DNA of 64,000 nucleotides from Nyssa sinensis (Eukaryota > Streptophyta > Magnoliopsida > Cornales > Nyssaceae): NCBI GenBank assembly GCA_008638375.1, contig CM018052.1, positions 18,380,450-18,444,449 on the forward strand. Direction: 5' to 3'. The notes beneath the pieces were generated by a model. It worked only from the letters and a program-made list of their open reading frames with translations, made no database searches and had not been told where the DNA came from. The position numbers and the translations under genes were made by a program. Position 1 is the stretch's first letter; each line of letters starts with the position of its first letter. Positions 46,605-59,743 of this stretch are shown one piece after another.

Positions 46605-47712
46605 CCCAACTGGTGTGCCAACATGCAATGGTGGATCTAGCCGGGCTATTTCTAACCCTAAGCAACAAATATAATATGTTATGACACACTTGCCTATTCC
46701 ACTTATATATCTCACATCAACCATCCCTACCCATTATTTACAATAAGCAAATAACACCGAGTTCTAACACAACCTTTTGTAAAGAAAAAAATTCATTTAA
46801 ACAACACAATACACACATACTCAAGTTATGCTAATGTCCAACTAGCCTACCAATACTCAACCCTAAGTGAATGCCATCCAAAAATAATACATCTCTCCAT
46901 AAGAGAGTTTAACACAAGTATATCCCTAAAATTTTAGGTACAAATACTCTGAATATCCACTATCTAGTCCATACACAAAAATCTCCACAAGTCTCAATTC
47001 TTATTTTAGTATTCTAAGGTCTTATGTGTCTTTTAATTTATGGTTTTCTGCCTCATTGGCATTTGTTCAATTAAGGTTTTATAATTTTTTCATTATTTCT
47101 TACTTTTATAGCTAGGTAATAACCCTTCATGGATCACAACTCCTTTTGTTACTGGTTGTTGGGGCGTCATCCATCAATTGTAACGCAAAACTTGAGACCA
47201 ATCCAATCTGTATAGATATCATAGTCATAGAACTATATCCCATGAATGTCGGGTAGTAACCTAACATATATATATATAATCAACAAGCAACAGTCAATGG
47301 CTAACACGTAGCCTATTACATAAGCACGCAAGTATATAGCCCAACCTGAGAATATACATATATATATATATATATGAGAACACAGCGGACTAGGTAGGTA
47401 ACTAGGTCCACAGCCTATCTCATAAATAACTAGGCATACGACCTACCATATAGATAACTAGCTGCACAACCTATATCACAAATAACTAGGCATACGACCT
47501 ATCCCATAAAATATACGGTCTATTACATAGATATGTGTTTCTAATCTTAATCAACCATTATATCAAACAATCACATACTCCCAATCAATTGGGAAATCAA
47601 GTATAGTGCATACCCGTGTACACCAGTGCAACATATGTACATAAAACATACCACCCAAACTAGTCTAAATAACTTAAGGTCTAAACTTCTCCCATTGTCC
47701 CTAGGTGTTCGA
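46605..47712 (-). other. Y non-coding leader, homologous to X internal DNA
   Basis: Read on the - strand it matches X's 5' internal DNA (21032-21538), then continues without a break into the match to X's 3' internal DNA (51606 onward: 'tgatccatgaagggt', 'tgtatggact'). It therefore preserves the sequence E1 interrupted in X. There is no coding frame. It ends 'gggtagtgtgaca', directly against the truncated RT, a sharp chimeric junction. Confidence 0.75.
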
Positions 47713-47730
47713 ACCTATACTCTAATACCA
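47713..47730 (-). promoter_or_regulatory. Y primer-binding site
   Basis: On the - strand, TGGTATTAGAGTATAGG begins 3 nt after the 5' LTR. It fits the initiator-Met type (TGGTATCAGAGC) with one early mismatch. Confidence 0.75.
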
Positions 47731-47733
47731 CGT

Positions 47734-50581
47734 TCTCACGCCCCGAATTTCCACAAACCTGGGGGGTGAGTGAAATGAAAGAAGAAAAGTAAGTGAAAGC
47801 CCATTAAGGTGGATTTGATTAGTTATGCATTCCTTCCCCCATGTTTCCCCAAAATTATAAGTGAAGACTTGCCATTTAACTTAACCAACATGGTCTCCTA
47901 ATGTTGCTCAAGCATCCCTCCCAATAAATGTTTAAAATAGTTTAAGTCATGTTCAAAGATGGTTTCCAAAACAACCCCAAAATGTCCCAAATAAACTCCC
48001 AAAGGCCCTAAAACATAGGCCAAGAATTGGTCAAAAAGCCTACCAAAAATTGGCCTAAGTAAGTGGCCAAACATGGCGTTGAAATATGACTAAAATGTGC
48101 CACAAAAAAAATGCCCAACATGGCTTGGTATGATGGCCAAAAGTGGTAAAAAGGGGCCAATAGGTAGTGTCAAGCATAGGAGGGAATGACCTTAAAATGG
48201 TCTTGGATGGCATGTCCAGGCATGCCAATAGCAGGTGGCAGCATGTGGGGCAAGACAGCAGCACGCATAGGACTGTAGTAGAGCAGCAGGGCGCATGCAG
48301 GTGCAGGCTGGGTGCGCACGGGGGTGTGGGCGTGGGGGGTTGGGCTGTGGCCCGGGCTGTTTTTATTCCTTTTTATTGTAGCGATAAAGAGCAGTTTTTC
48401 AATTTTTTCTACAGAATTAATGTTCATGGTTGCGGCTGAATTTCTCTATCCAGTAGCCAATTTTCTCTATTTTCCAAATTGTTTCCCCAAGTTTTTCAAG
48501 CCACTTTTCTTCCATTTTTAGCCTATTTCACCAAGGTTTCTAAACCTCCATTTTAGACATCCTTCCCACCTATTTAAACGGTATTTTACACACTTAACAA
48601 GTCTTTTAATTTTTCATAACATTTTAACATAGCCTCATTTGTTTTCCAAGCCTTTTTCCTACCTAATATTCACAATACTTCATATGTATATGTATGTCAC
48701 AACCCACCCTCACTCGATGGCCACAATTCATGTAAATTAAACATACATCCCTTGTTTTCAACATACACATCTATTTGCCTCAATATATACATATGATATT
48801 CATTAAATAAAAATATCCTACATATCATTTGGGTTTAAACCCTTACACTTTAAAATGGCCCAAGGCCTATAGTTCACTATTTTTTGAATTAAAATACAAG
48901 TTATTTGGGCTTATTCCCATACATACAAAAATATGCCCAAAGGGCCAAATATGCTTCGTGGCCTATTTTCCTTCGCTTTCCAAGACTTGGTCAAGTCTCA
49001 TGTACCCCGAGCCTCGTCTGTCATATAATATCTCACGAGGGGGTCAGCTCAACTCCTGGTATGAGAAAATGCTAATGCTAGGAACAAATTTGAGGCGTGG
49101 CATGTGCAAGTGTACATTTTGAAACTATAACCCTCCAATCCCTAATGCTTTGCAATATCAATATTCATGAAACACACATGCAACATTATGCCACCCATGT
49201 CTCGCTTCACGGTTCTTCCCCGTTGGCATGCAAGTACTTATGTATGTCTCGCTTCACGGTCCAAACCCGTTAGCATGTGAGTACCAATGGCCAATTTTGG
49301 GTTTTTAACCACAGGATCTACACCCTCATAATGCATAGCACCAAAGTGCTCAACTCACGCCATGTTTCCAAGGATTCACACCATGCCAACATGCCTTGAT
49401 TTTTCTCAATGCAAATTCTATGGGACATTTCATCAACCACATATTGTATAACTTAAAATATGCTTCATTCATGAAGTAAAACATAACATCAAATTCACAA
49501 CGCTTTTTCTACATGAATGTAAGTCACAATTCAATGAATTAAACATATGATCAAGTTTCATGTTCATTACTTTAACAATTTCTCAAAGAAAATAAAAATA
49601 CACAAACTACCAACTCATGGAATAAATCATAAATCCCAAACCACAAAAGTTTTTCTATATGAGCATAAGCTAAAATATAATAATCCAACACATATGCAAG
49701 GTACACCTTCATCATGGTAACAAATTGTCAAGAAACTCAAAGAACACAAAAGTACCTAAACTACCAACTCTAAGTTTTCAAAGAAACTACCACTTAAGTG
49801 ATTTTCTAACATCAGGTAAACACTCAAATCACTCAACCAACACATTGCAAGGCAAAGAAACTTAAATCTATTCCTAACTTAGCAAGATATTATACCTAAA
49901 ATGGTTTTTCTCAACCTGAGGGAGTTGTGTTCTCTATGCGGCCAAACCAATTGGTGAGAATATAGCCCTTGATGAGAGGAACAATTTCCTAGAAGGAAGC
50001 CTTGCAAGAATCTTGACCTAGGAGTGTGTTTTGGTGGCTTGAAGCTTAGAAAACATGGGGTTTTTCTTCACTTTTCTCCCATGCACGAGTTCTGATCTAT
50101 ATCTCAAACCAAAATAATGAAATTTTAACTCTAAGGGCTGTACTGATATTGAAGGGGCAAAGGGGCAAAATGACCCTTTTGGCTTTAATGAATCCGAGAC
50201 CCCGTTACACTACAACAAGTCCCGAAATGCCTCAATTCACCATTTTGCTTTAACCAAAGTTCATAAAATTATATTAAATGAATATTTTCCAAAAAAAAAA
50301 TTTTCTCCTGTGGCCGGGTTTGGCCGTTTCCACCCGCGCCACCCGGGATGCCCTTTTGGTCCTATTTTTGAAACTATCTCCGAATAGACTCACATTTTTA
50401 TAGGAGGTGTATTTTAACATTCTAAGCATATTTCTCTTCTGTAGCATACTCAAAATATATTTTTAAAAATGACTTATAGCTAAATGATGCATATGGAGTG
50501 CTCTACGGGCAAATGGTGCATGAATAGTGCCCTACTGGCAAAAATGAAAAATTTATCCTCATTTTTTTTCAGATCTCTACA
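47734..50581 (-). repeat. Y 5' LTR
   Basis: 2848 bp; on the - strand TGTAGAGATCT...GGGGCGTGAGA. It is clearly more diverged from its partner (many substitutions and small indels) than the two Z LTRs are from each other, so Y is older than Z. Confidence 0.88.
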
Positions 50582-51605
50582 ACTTGTACTCATGTACGTA
50601 TCCTCTGTTATTGTTCCCACCATTGCTATTGTCATATCTAATGGATGTCTATTGATTGATATCTCATGATTTGATTCATTGTAATGATGCCTATCATTGT
50701 ATGCTTATGTCATGTTATTTCATATCTTATACACGATAGAATCTTGGTTTATAGGTGAATGTCGAGACTGTAAATGGAAAAATGGTGATAGGGGTGTTTT
50801 TATCGATTGACAGGATCTACGGGCCGATTGACGGGAAGGGTCGAATTCCTATTCAGACATATGGTGATAGGGGTTTTCTTACATATGAAATTATAGGGGT
50901 ATTTTATATGCATTGACTATTCTCTATTGACTGGACCTTCGGGTCGATTGACATGATCTGTAGGCCGATTGATGGGACCTATGGGTCAAATTCGTATTCG
51001 GACATATGGTGATGGGGGTTTTCTTATGGAGTTACGAGGGTATTTTATATACATTAATGTTAACTGTTCACTCATTTGACTATGGCCATTTTATTATGGC
51101 AGTTTTCATGTCGAGTCGATTGTGATTATTGTCTATTGGCCATTGTGGCATTTTACTGTTAACAACAATCGTTGTCATGACTGGCTATCATGTTACCTTT
51201 GAATTCATGTTTTCCTATGTAATCTCTAACACATATTTGAGATAGGCTTTTACTTACTGAGCTTTGTTAGCTCACCCCTTCATTATATTTTTCAAGTGAG
51301 AATGCTACAAAACCACAGTAGAAGATTCGGAGCATAAGGAGATGATTAAGGAGCACAATAGAATACAGTAGTTTCTCCTATGCACTCACCACCTAAAATG
51401 TGGTTTATGTTTGGTTTATGTTGGTTATTGTCAGACTTATTTTTTAGTTTTGAATAATGTTGTAATAAGGCTTTCGCACTTTAATTTTATGGTCATATTG
51501 CTTATTATTATCATTGGTAAAAGAATGAAAAAAGTAGGGATGGCCATTGGGTCGGCCCCACGACACGAGATCCTCATAGGGTGGGTTTCGGGTCGTGACA
51601 CTATG

Positions 51606-52253
51606 ATCCATGAAGGGTCATCACCTAGCTATCACAGTGAAAGGATAATGAAAAGATAATGAAGAGTTGTAACATATTAAATGAAAAGATACCGGGAAGG
51701 TTATAATTTGTTAAGTAAAAGAGATATAAGACTATAAAATGTTAATTAAGAAATAAGACTTGCAAAATTCTTTTGTATGGACTGGGCAGTGGATGCTTAG
51801 AGTGTTTGTACTAGAGATCTTAGAGATATTATTGTGTTAAGATATCTTTTTGAGAGATGTATTGCTTATGGGCAGTGTTTACTCAAGATTAAGGATTGTG
51901 TGTCAGAGTTAGCTATCACTTTAGAGACCCTATGCAATAGTTCTTGTCAGTCTTCTAACATATTATACTAGGTTAGTGGTTTAACCCTATTATGCTTAAA
52001 CCCAACATGTAATGAGATTAGAGCAGGGTTTCTTGAGATATAGCATTGGATGGTATTATTTGGTGTAAGAAATTTTAAATTCTCTTACAAATTAGCGATC
52101 GTGGTATCACAAGAGATAACTTGAATTTTATGGACAAAATTCTTTTAAGGCGGGGAGATTGTAGTAACCCTGGAAATTATCAAATGATGTTCTGATAAAA
52201 TTCTCTTCAGAGTAGTGAATTTCGAGGATGAAATTTTTATAAGGGGTGGAGAT
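51606..52253 (+). other. X internal 3' part with duplicated PPT/LTR head
   Basis: Non-coding. It resumes X after E1. At 52146-52200 a purine tract (AAGGCGGGGAGA) is followed by an LTR-like head TGTAGTAACCCTGG. The true purine tract (AAGGGGTGGAGA, 52241-52252) and LTR start (TGTAAAGACC, 52254) come 94 bp later. The first set is a diverged duplicate. Confidence 0.6.
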
Positions 52254-55200
52254 TGTAAAGACCTAGAAAATCATTAAAGGGCACTTCGATAAATTGCCAA
52301 TATGAACTGAGGACAAACTAGAGATAAATCAAAGATGAGTCAGATAAATTGTAAAACTAGTCGATAAGTCATCAATATGACACAGTGAGGCTAAAATGGA
52401 ATTTTGTTAATTTATTCAACATTGGTGTGAGCCTTGGGGCTACACAATCATTTACAAGACGTAGATAAATATGAAAATCCAAATGGAAGAATTTGGGGAA
52501 ATGGATTACATATTTGGAATTAGAGAGCCAAAATTAGCTAGGGTGCCAATTTAGGTAAAATTTTGAGGTAGTTTTAATTCAGGTGCAGGTGCGCGCACAG
52601 TTGGCCACGTGGTGCCTCGGGAAGCATAGGAAGCTTTTCTAAGAAGCTAAGTGGACATTCTAGAATGTGGACACAGGTCAAAAATATGGTGGTGAAGGGT
52701 GTACTAGTGTGTGTATAGGTGCACCTTAAGGGGACAAAATTGACACTTAATGTGTCATGATGGGACTAGTTATTTTTTCAGTCCTCCTCTTTCCTCCCTT
52801 ATTTTAGCTAATACACACCTTCTCTCTCCTTTGAATTTTTTTAATAACTCTCCCTCTTTCTCTCTCTTTTTTCAAGCACACACACATGGTTGTGTTTTAT
52901 GTATAAGTGTGTGATATATGTGTGTTTATATAGGCTGAGAATAGCCATGGGAAGTGGGGGTTTGAGAGTGTTGTGATTGTAAGTGTATGGGAGAGTGCGT
53001 GTGTGTGCGTGTGCTTATGTGTGTATAACATTGTGAAGCCAAAAGCAAAAGAAGAAGAATAGGAGGAAAGAAAGGAAAATAAGAGAAGGAAAATAGGAAC
53101 ATAGGGTTGAACCAGGCCTGGCAGCCATCGATGGCCATTAGAGCTTTTTCTTTCTTGATGGATTCTTTCTCTCTAGGCTGTGGATTGAGGTAGGGATTTT
53201 GGACCTTACTTCCCGGTTTTATGAACACTGAAATTCCTAGATTGGGGCATAGATGTATGAATGACTACGTGTGCTTGTGAATCTGTAAAAACATATATAA
53301 ACATATATATATATATATATGAATATATACATGTGCATATGTATGTGTGTATATACACGTGGTTGGTTGTGTTGGGGAATCATTAGGATTCTCATAAAGT
53401 TCTGGAACACCTCTTGAGGGATTGCACATAAGGAAAAGAATTAATAGCCTAAAGAGATGGACAAAAAAAGTGGAAAATTGTCTTGGTCGGAAAAACTAAA
53501 AAATTAAGAGTCTCAAAATAGGTTGGAGGTTTGACAAGTTTTTGAGGGATTTAAGGAAGTGGGTTGAGTTCTTGAGTGTTTCAAAAACTGAATGAAAGGA
53601 GATGGAAGGAAAATGGTGGCCAAAAAAGGCAGAACGAGTGAATCGCGATGGTTTGCCAAAAAATTGTGGGTCGGTGGTTTCAAGTGAATCCAATGATCTT
53701 TGATGCCGAAAATTATCCTAAAGTGTGTAAAATGAGAAGATATAGAGGATAGAAAGAAAAGGGAAAAAAATGGGGTTTTCTAATTTACCAGCACCGGAGG
53801 GGGTGATAGGCTCTGGCGGGTCTAATGGTCAAAGGGTCAACGTTGACCCAGGTCAGTCAATCGGGTTGTAGACTGGGTCATGGGCTTGGACCGAGAGTTG
53901 GACCTTGGTGTTAGGCATGCATGTAGGCCTTTTTGGCTACATACTTAAGGGAAAACTAGTTCTTGTCGTTCTAGTTCAAATCTGAACCAATTTTGAGGGA
54001 GAACTGGTTCAACAGTGAACCGGTGTTGGGAAAAAATTTATGAAAATGCCCTCCTCTAATATATTGAATTTTTAATGTAATTAAAATGAAAGGGGGGTCA
54101 CTCATAAGATTTTTGGACATTCTAGACTCAATGGCAGAATTAGTTTGGACATTTAGGGACCCGGGATGGTCCTGCATGAACATGAAAAATTATAAAAATA
54201 CCCCTAATGTTAAATTAAGAAGTGTAAAGTTGAATTAAGTCCCGAAAGATACATTTTTAATGTTTTTGGATGCTAGTGACTGAAATATGATATCAGAATA
54301 ATGAAATAGGGACTCGGGGTAGTCCCATATGAAAATGTAAAATTATAAAAATGTCACCAAACATAGAACAAATACTCGAAAGCATTAATAAAATGTAAAG
54401 AGGATGTCTTTAGGATTGTTAGGCCTTCTAGATCCGATTCCAAGGTTAGTTTTGAGAGAAGATGTCTCGGTACATGCGTAACTTGTTTGGTAAATTACAA
54501 AAATGCCATTATAGTTTAAAAGACAATCAAATGACTTAGAAACAACACGATAGGGCTTCCTTAGGGTTTGAATCCTAGGAACACATTTTTGATATCTGCT
54601 GGGTAAACGGATAATTGATATGTAGGATAATGTTAAATTAGTCGTCGAGAACCTTAAGGCTTGACAAAATACCTTAGTGTTCAGGACCAGGATGGTCCCG
54701 GGGATGGAACTGGGAGTGTGTAAAGTATCTGAGACATATTATGAATAACACCTGTAGGATTAAGAGTACGGTGAAGTCCTGACCTGTTGATAGATTCTGT
54801 CATTATTATTAGATGCCTTGTTATTTATTTATCAGCATGTTGTGACTATTATTATGATGTTAGACTCCTGCTTGGTATTATACTATAAACGTGACTAGAG
54901 AATTGATGTTTATTATTGGTTACAGCTCTGCTATGTATACATATATCTGAACACTATGATTTGTGTGATGACTTGTGAATTGAATGTCCTGTATTACATT
55001 CATTGGCTATTATTATGGACTTGATGTTCCTTGTCATTTATATTATTGAGCAAACCCGAGTGGTGTAAGATTTGAGTGGATATGATGATATTGAGCTTAA
55101 CTAAATGGTGTGAGATTTGAATGAATATGATGACATTGAGCACACTAGAGCGATATAAGCTGGAATAGATATGAGGCTACCGAGCATACTAGAGTGGCAC

Positions 55201-56353
55201 ATGATTTATATGGAATTGAGGATTTTTATTATGCCAGAGTGGTGTGAGATTTGTATAGATTTGATGATGCTGAATTGTTTGATAGCAAGAGAATATGAGT
55301 CTCGATGATTATTGTGCTGGGGATAGAGACTCCCTTTGATTATAGACCGTAACCTCGCGCGGGAGGCTTCCTAGCCTATGCCTTAGCAACTGATGAAAGG
55401 TAGAATACAAACACTTCAGGGGCCTGTGCATATATCAAAGACATCATAAACTTATAGGCATATCATATTACATTCATGGAAGTAATTCTGTATTTTGCAT
55501 TGAGTGCTTGTATTGACTATTTAGATGAATGTAGTGGATGATAATTGACTTGTTATTAGATGATGACTGACTTGTTATGTTATAGTCTGTGTTTGATATG
55601 TACTGGGATGGTGTGATGGTCATACCTTGTTGATTTATTTCGTTAATGATTATATTGGTTGTGGTGTCAACCTGTTCTATATATTTATTATTATTGAAAG
55701 TATATCTTGTTCTAGTGGCTTTAAAGCAGGAAATGGATGTGCTTCGTGAAATTTTATGTTTACACTTATGTCATGTGTCCGACCTTCCATATGTCGACTG
55801 CTTAGCTATTATTGTTAAACCACATGTAGTGGTGCCATACCATCTTGATACCCATACTTACGACTGTGTCTAGGATATGTTGACATTGTGTGTTTGTGAT
55901 GTATATGGACTTTAGAGAGTGTCCTCTTCAAACTTCCATTAGTGTTTGCACACTACTTGTTTGTGTGTTTTGGGAAACCCTACTGAGCATTATGGCTCAC
56001 CCCTACTGTTTATGGGAATGGCAGGAATTGACTTGATGGAAGATAGTAGCAGGAGCAGTACATAATGGACCGAAATCATTGTAATATCCAATTACTTTAT
56101 TGTATTTATTCTTTTATTTATTAAGGGTGCTTGTACCCTTCAGACTTTTCATTTATATGTTATGCATATAAGAATTGTAGAGTTATCTCTAAACATCACC
56201 ATATCATATACTATTGTTAGATGATTGGTATAGACCATTTGATTGTAATCATTTTTATTTAATCCCGTTATGGGACTTGAAAAAGTCAAATAAGGGAACC
56301 AAATTGAAAACAACTAAAGGAACTAAATCAATTAAAAAAAGGCTTGTATTTTA

Positions 56354-59300
56354 TGTAATAACCCTACCAAATTAAGTAAATAAATTACTATAATGTCGTT
56401 GTTGATGTTTAAATATATGTTAATTTATTCGGTATGTTAATACAACACTGTCGTAAATATTAAAAAATAAAATGTAAGGGAGTTTGGAAATAAATAAGAC
56501 ATAATTTAAGGATTGGACAAATGATACTAAAAATTGTCCAATAAGGCATGAAAATGAAAAAGAAAAAAATAAAACCGAAAAGTGATCAAAAGGGATTCGA
56601 ATCCTAAACCGAAATGGAAAATAAATAAAATAATAATAATAATAATAAATAAAAATAAATAAATAAATAAATATTTTAGACCCAAAGCAGATAGTATTGC
56701 GATGTAGGCATTTCAAAAATTTATAATTATACATAGATATAGGTATCAGCAAGAAGTGTGTATATATTTATATATACATATACATGACATATGTGTACCT
56801 ACATGAGAAAAGATGGTTGTGTGAAAAATAAATATGTGTGTATGGCTGAAAATATACATGTATATGTATATATATGTGGACTAAAATATATATATATATA
56901 TGCAGTGTTGTGTGTGCGACTGAGAGTGTGTGTGAGTGTGTCTCATGTGCATGTGTATAATGGGACAAGTGTGATGTGCATGAGTGTTGTGAGGATGAGT
57001 AAGCCACCACCGACTAGAGGTTGGTTAAAGAGAGAATGGAGACAGCGAGAGAGAGATCTGAAGTGGAAGAAAAAGAAGAAAAGCTGAAGAGGAGAAAAAA
57101 TTCAGGAAAAAGAAATCCAACAAAAATCAAGTATCAAACATAATCATTTTGATTTCTTTTAATTTCTAAGTAATTTTTACAATGTTATGAGTAATTTTTG
57201 AAGGTTTAGGGTTTCAAAATTGTGAGGGAAGCTGGCAAACCGCCATAGAAGGAGCCCAAAGCTTGGGTCTGAACCGAGTTTAATTAAACACATTTTAATA
57301 GTTAAGGTCCAAAATTAGATGCTATAGGGATCTCAAAATCATAAAAATTAGACTTAAAACATTAAAGGGATCAGAGAAATATTGAGTTGCAGGTCACGGT
57401 TTCAAAGTGGGATTTTACCAATTGAGGTTTAATCCTACTTTTGTGAATGGGATAGTGATCAAAACCCATTAAATTTGGTGAAAAAATAAGGATGTATAGA
57501 CCGAATATTTAGTCGGCCATTAATGGTTGAATCAAGCTTTTGAGCTTGTTTCATGCCATGCAACAAATAAAAAAATATTTATCAATCTCCTAGAACTACA
57601 ATAGAATCAAATATAGTGAAAAATCGCAACTAAAAACTCACGAAATTGAATTTAAAAAATTTCAGTTTTTAGGTTTACTGTTCATCGTCCTGGGGAAGAC
57701 AATGAACAGTACCGGATACGGGTTGGGTCGGTTTGGGTTTTGGTTTGGGTCAACCCGGTTTGACCCAGATACAGTTTTCCTACACGTCGTCATTTAACTA
57801 GGAAAAAGGGAAAAAAGAAAGGAAAGGAAATGAACTGCTGCGTTGGGGACTCAATCCTTGGTGTGCGGTGAACCCATAAACCAATCTTACCACTGAGCCA
57901 CAAAGTCACATGTGATATATATGATTGATTATATATATATATATAAAATATTATTTAAAAGAATAAATTAATTTAATTTAAATAAAATAATTTTAAAGTC
58001 CAAATAAAATAAAAAGATAATATAACCTAATGTTTTTGGGCATTCCACACTCAACGGTGGAGTTCGTTTTAGCAAACGAGGTACTGAAAAATATGACATG
58101 TGAAAGTGTAAAATTATGAACACACCCCTAGACTTAAGGTAAGACACAAATGAACTAATTAAGATCTGGAAAAGCCAAAACTAATTATAATCGATATTCC
58201 AGAATTAATGGTAATATTCTTTAAGGAAAATAAGGCCAGTAAGTAAGTAAAAAATGATAAATAAATCTTTAAAATTTAATGAAGCTATTAAAAGTATAAA
58301 AATGAAATGAATAATGATCTAATGTGTTGTATATTGTGGATTTGTGATTATAGGATCTTCTAAAGGAAAGAGGAAAAAAGCCACATTTCGCATAACAGGA
58401 AGGAAAGCTAGTATAATGTTAGTAAACCCGAACTCTAACATGTGGTACTCCTAGCCATGTCATAGTTATTTCTTGATGCTGCCAGTTTGTAATCTATATA
58501 TGCCTGATGTTGACGATCTTCATAATTTGATACTTGTTCTTTACCATTCATTCGTTGAGATCTTAATTGTTGATTGTTTGTCATTTCCATACTTGCTTGG
58601 GTATTGGACATTTGTTATGCCTCTCACTACTGAGAATTTGCTATTCCACAAATATGTACATCGCCTGTGAAATTATGGTGATCATGATATTTTTGTGTGT
58701 CTGGAGTTGTGATCCGTCACAACGTCTTTCTGATTCACAGATGCTTGAGGACCTACGGGTCGGTGTTTGGGAGTGAGCCCAGCACCGAGTCCACGGAGGA
58801 CATGTTAAATGTACAATGTTCTAGTGCTATCCAGTAATCCGAAGGGAGAGGGGGTTTGGATAAACACTCATGAGGGTATGCCGGGCCCTATCTATGTGGC
58901 AACATCTATTTTGTTAGTCTATTGTATCATTTATTGATATTATGATGATGCACTCATGACTCATTGATATGTTCGTTAGCCTATGTTGATGATATACTCT
59001 TGATTCAGATATGCCTCGTGAGCTTTTCCGTGGTTTATTTGTTGATGTATTATTTGTTTGATAATGTGCTTGCTTGCCTATCCTTGGATTCAGATCAATA
59101 TTTTGTTGTTGTGGCAGCTAGTTGTTGTTCAGGCTATTCCTTATATTTGATTTGTTATCTTACCATAGGATGTGCCTTTGGCACTTATTCATTTATTTAC
59201 TGACTGAGTATTGTGACATTCTATTCGTCATATGTTATTTTGATACTATCCTTGCTTACTATTGTCCTTTATCCTTCTTTTGAACTAACCTTGACCCATG

Positions 59301-59743
59301 GCAGAGCGAAGAGTTTACTTACCGAGCTAAATTAGCTCACTCTAGACATGTTATGTTTTTTTTTTCTTCAGGATAGTAGTCTATAGAAGGACCAATAGGC
59401 GTAAAGGCTGATTAGACGCCTAGTACAGTTGCAAGTTGTTCTTCCGCTAGTACAATGGACTCTCTTTTATTAAGTAATGTAATAGACTATGTATAAGGTT
59501 GTTCTAATTCTCCCATGTCTCCACATCTTTGGTGTGTTTGAAGTTCTATAAATGTAAATACTTAAACTTAATTTTAGTTTGTACAAGATTACGCTGATGA
59601 TGATAGTAGTTTAGTTTATGACATGCTTTACAAGTTATTGAATAATTAAATAATGTTTAACATTTTGACCGGGGAACTGCATATGGCCGCTGCCTCCGAT
59701 CACAGATCCTTAATTCACACAGGATGAGATACGGGTCATGACA
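56354..59743 (+). mobile_element. Solo LTR S3 (3.39 kb)
   Basis: TGTAATAACCC...GGGTCATGACA with TSDs TTTTA (56349-56353, 59744-59748). The left X LTR reads 'ttttatttta' uninterrupted at this point (about 20935). It contains an AATAAT microsatellite (56630-56675), TA/TG-rich promoter-like sequence (56755-56960), an antisense tRNA-like module, and boxes ACACTCAACGGTGGAG (about 58047) and a weaker one (about 58200). No internal domain. Confidence 0.85.
57838..57911 (-). other. tRNA-like module, antisense in S3
   Basis: On the - strand, TGGCTCAGTGGTAAGA (A box) is followed about 35 bp later by GGATTGAGTCCCC (B box with two changes). It sits just before a (TA)n tract. Confidence 0.55.

Larger units (their letters stand above)
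41131..50581 (-). mobile_element. Chromovirus-like Ty3/gypsy element Y, decayed, gag missing
   Basis: TSDs ACTTG (41126-41130, 50582-50586) interrupt E1's right LTR. Two LTRs of about 2.85 kb flank 3.76 kb of internal DNA. On the - strand: 5' LTR (47734-50581), PBS TGGTATTAGAG (47713-47730), a non-coding leader homologous to X's internal DNA (46605-47712), then pol from within RT to the integrase end (44183-46590), PPT, 3' LTR. Gag, protease and the RT N-terminus are absent. Confidence 0.9.
21544..51600 (+). mobile_element. LTR retrotransposon E1, interrupted by Z and Y
   Basis: TSDs CTATG (21539-21543, 51601-51605) flank two LTRs of about 3.2 kb. A PBS TGGTATCTGAGC (24755) and a purine tract before the right LTR (38941-38953) give + orientation. 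Its own internal DNA is about 2.3 kb (24752-26661 and 38533-38955), with only a possible gag start and a short RT remnant, so it cannot be autonomous. An uninterrupted homologous target lies in Y, in reverse orientation at about 47110-47180. Confidence 0.88.
38956..51600 (+). repeat. E1 right (3') LTR, split by Y
   Basis: The pieces 38956-41130 and 50587-51600 align in order with the left LTR, including the GA tract (39374-39418), the tRNA-like module (40442-40512), two GGTGAGATTC-type boxes (about 40665, 40815) and the 125-bp tandem duplication (about 50805-51060). Net length is 3.19 kb. It ends GGGTCGTGACA at 51600. Confidence 0.88.
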
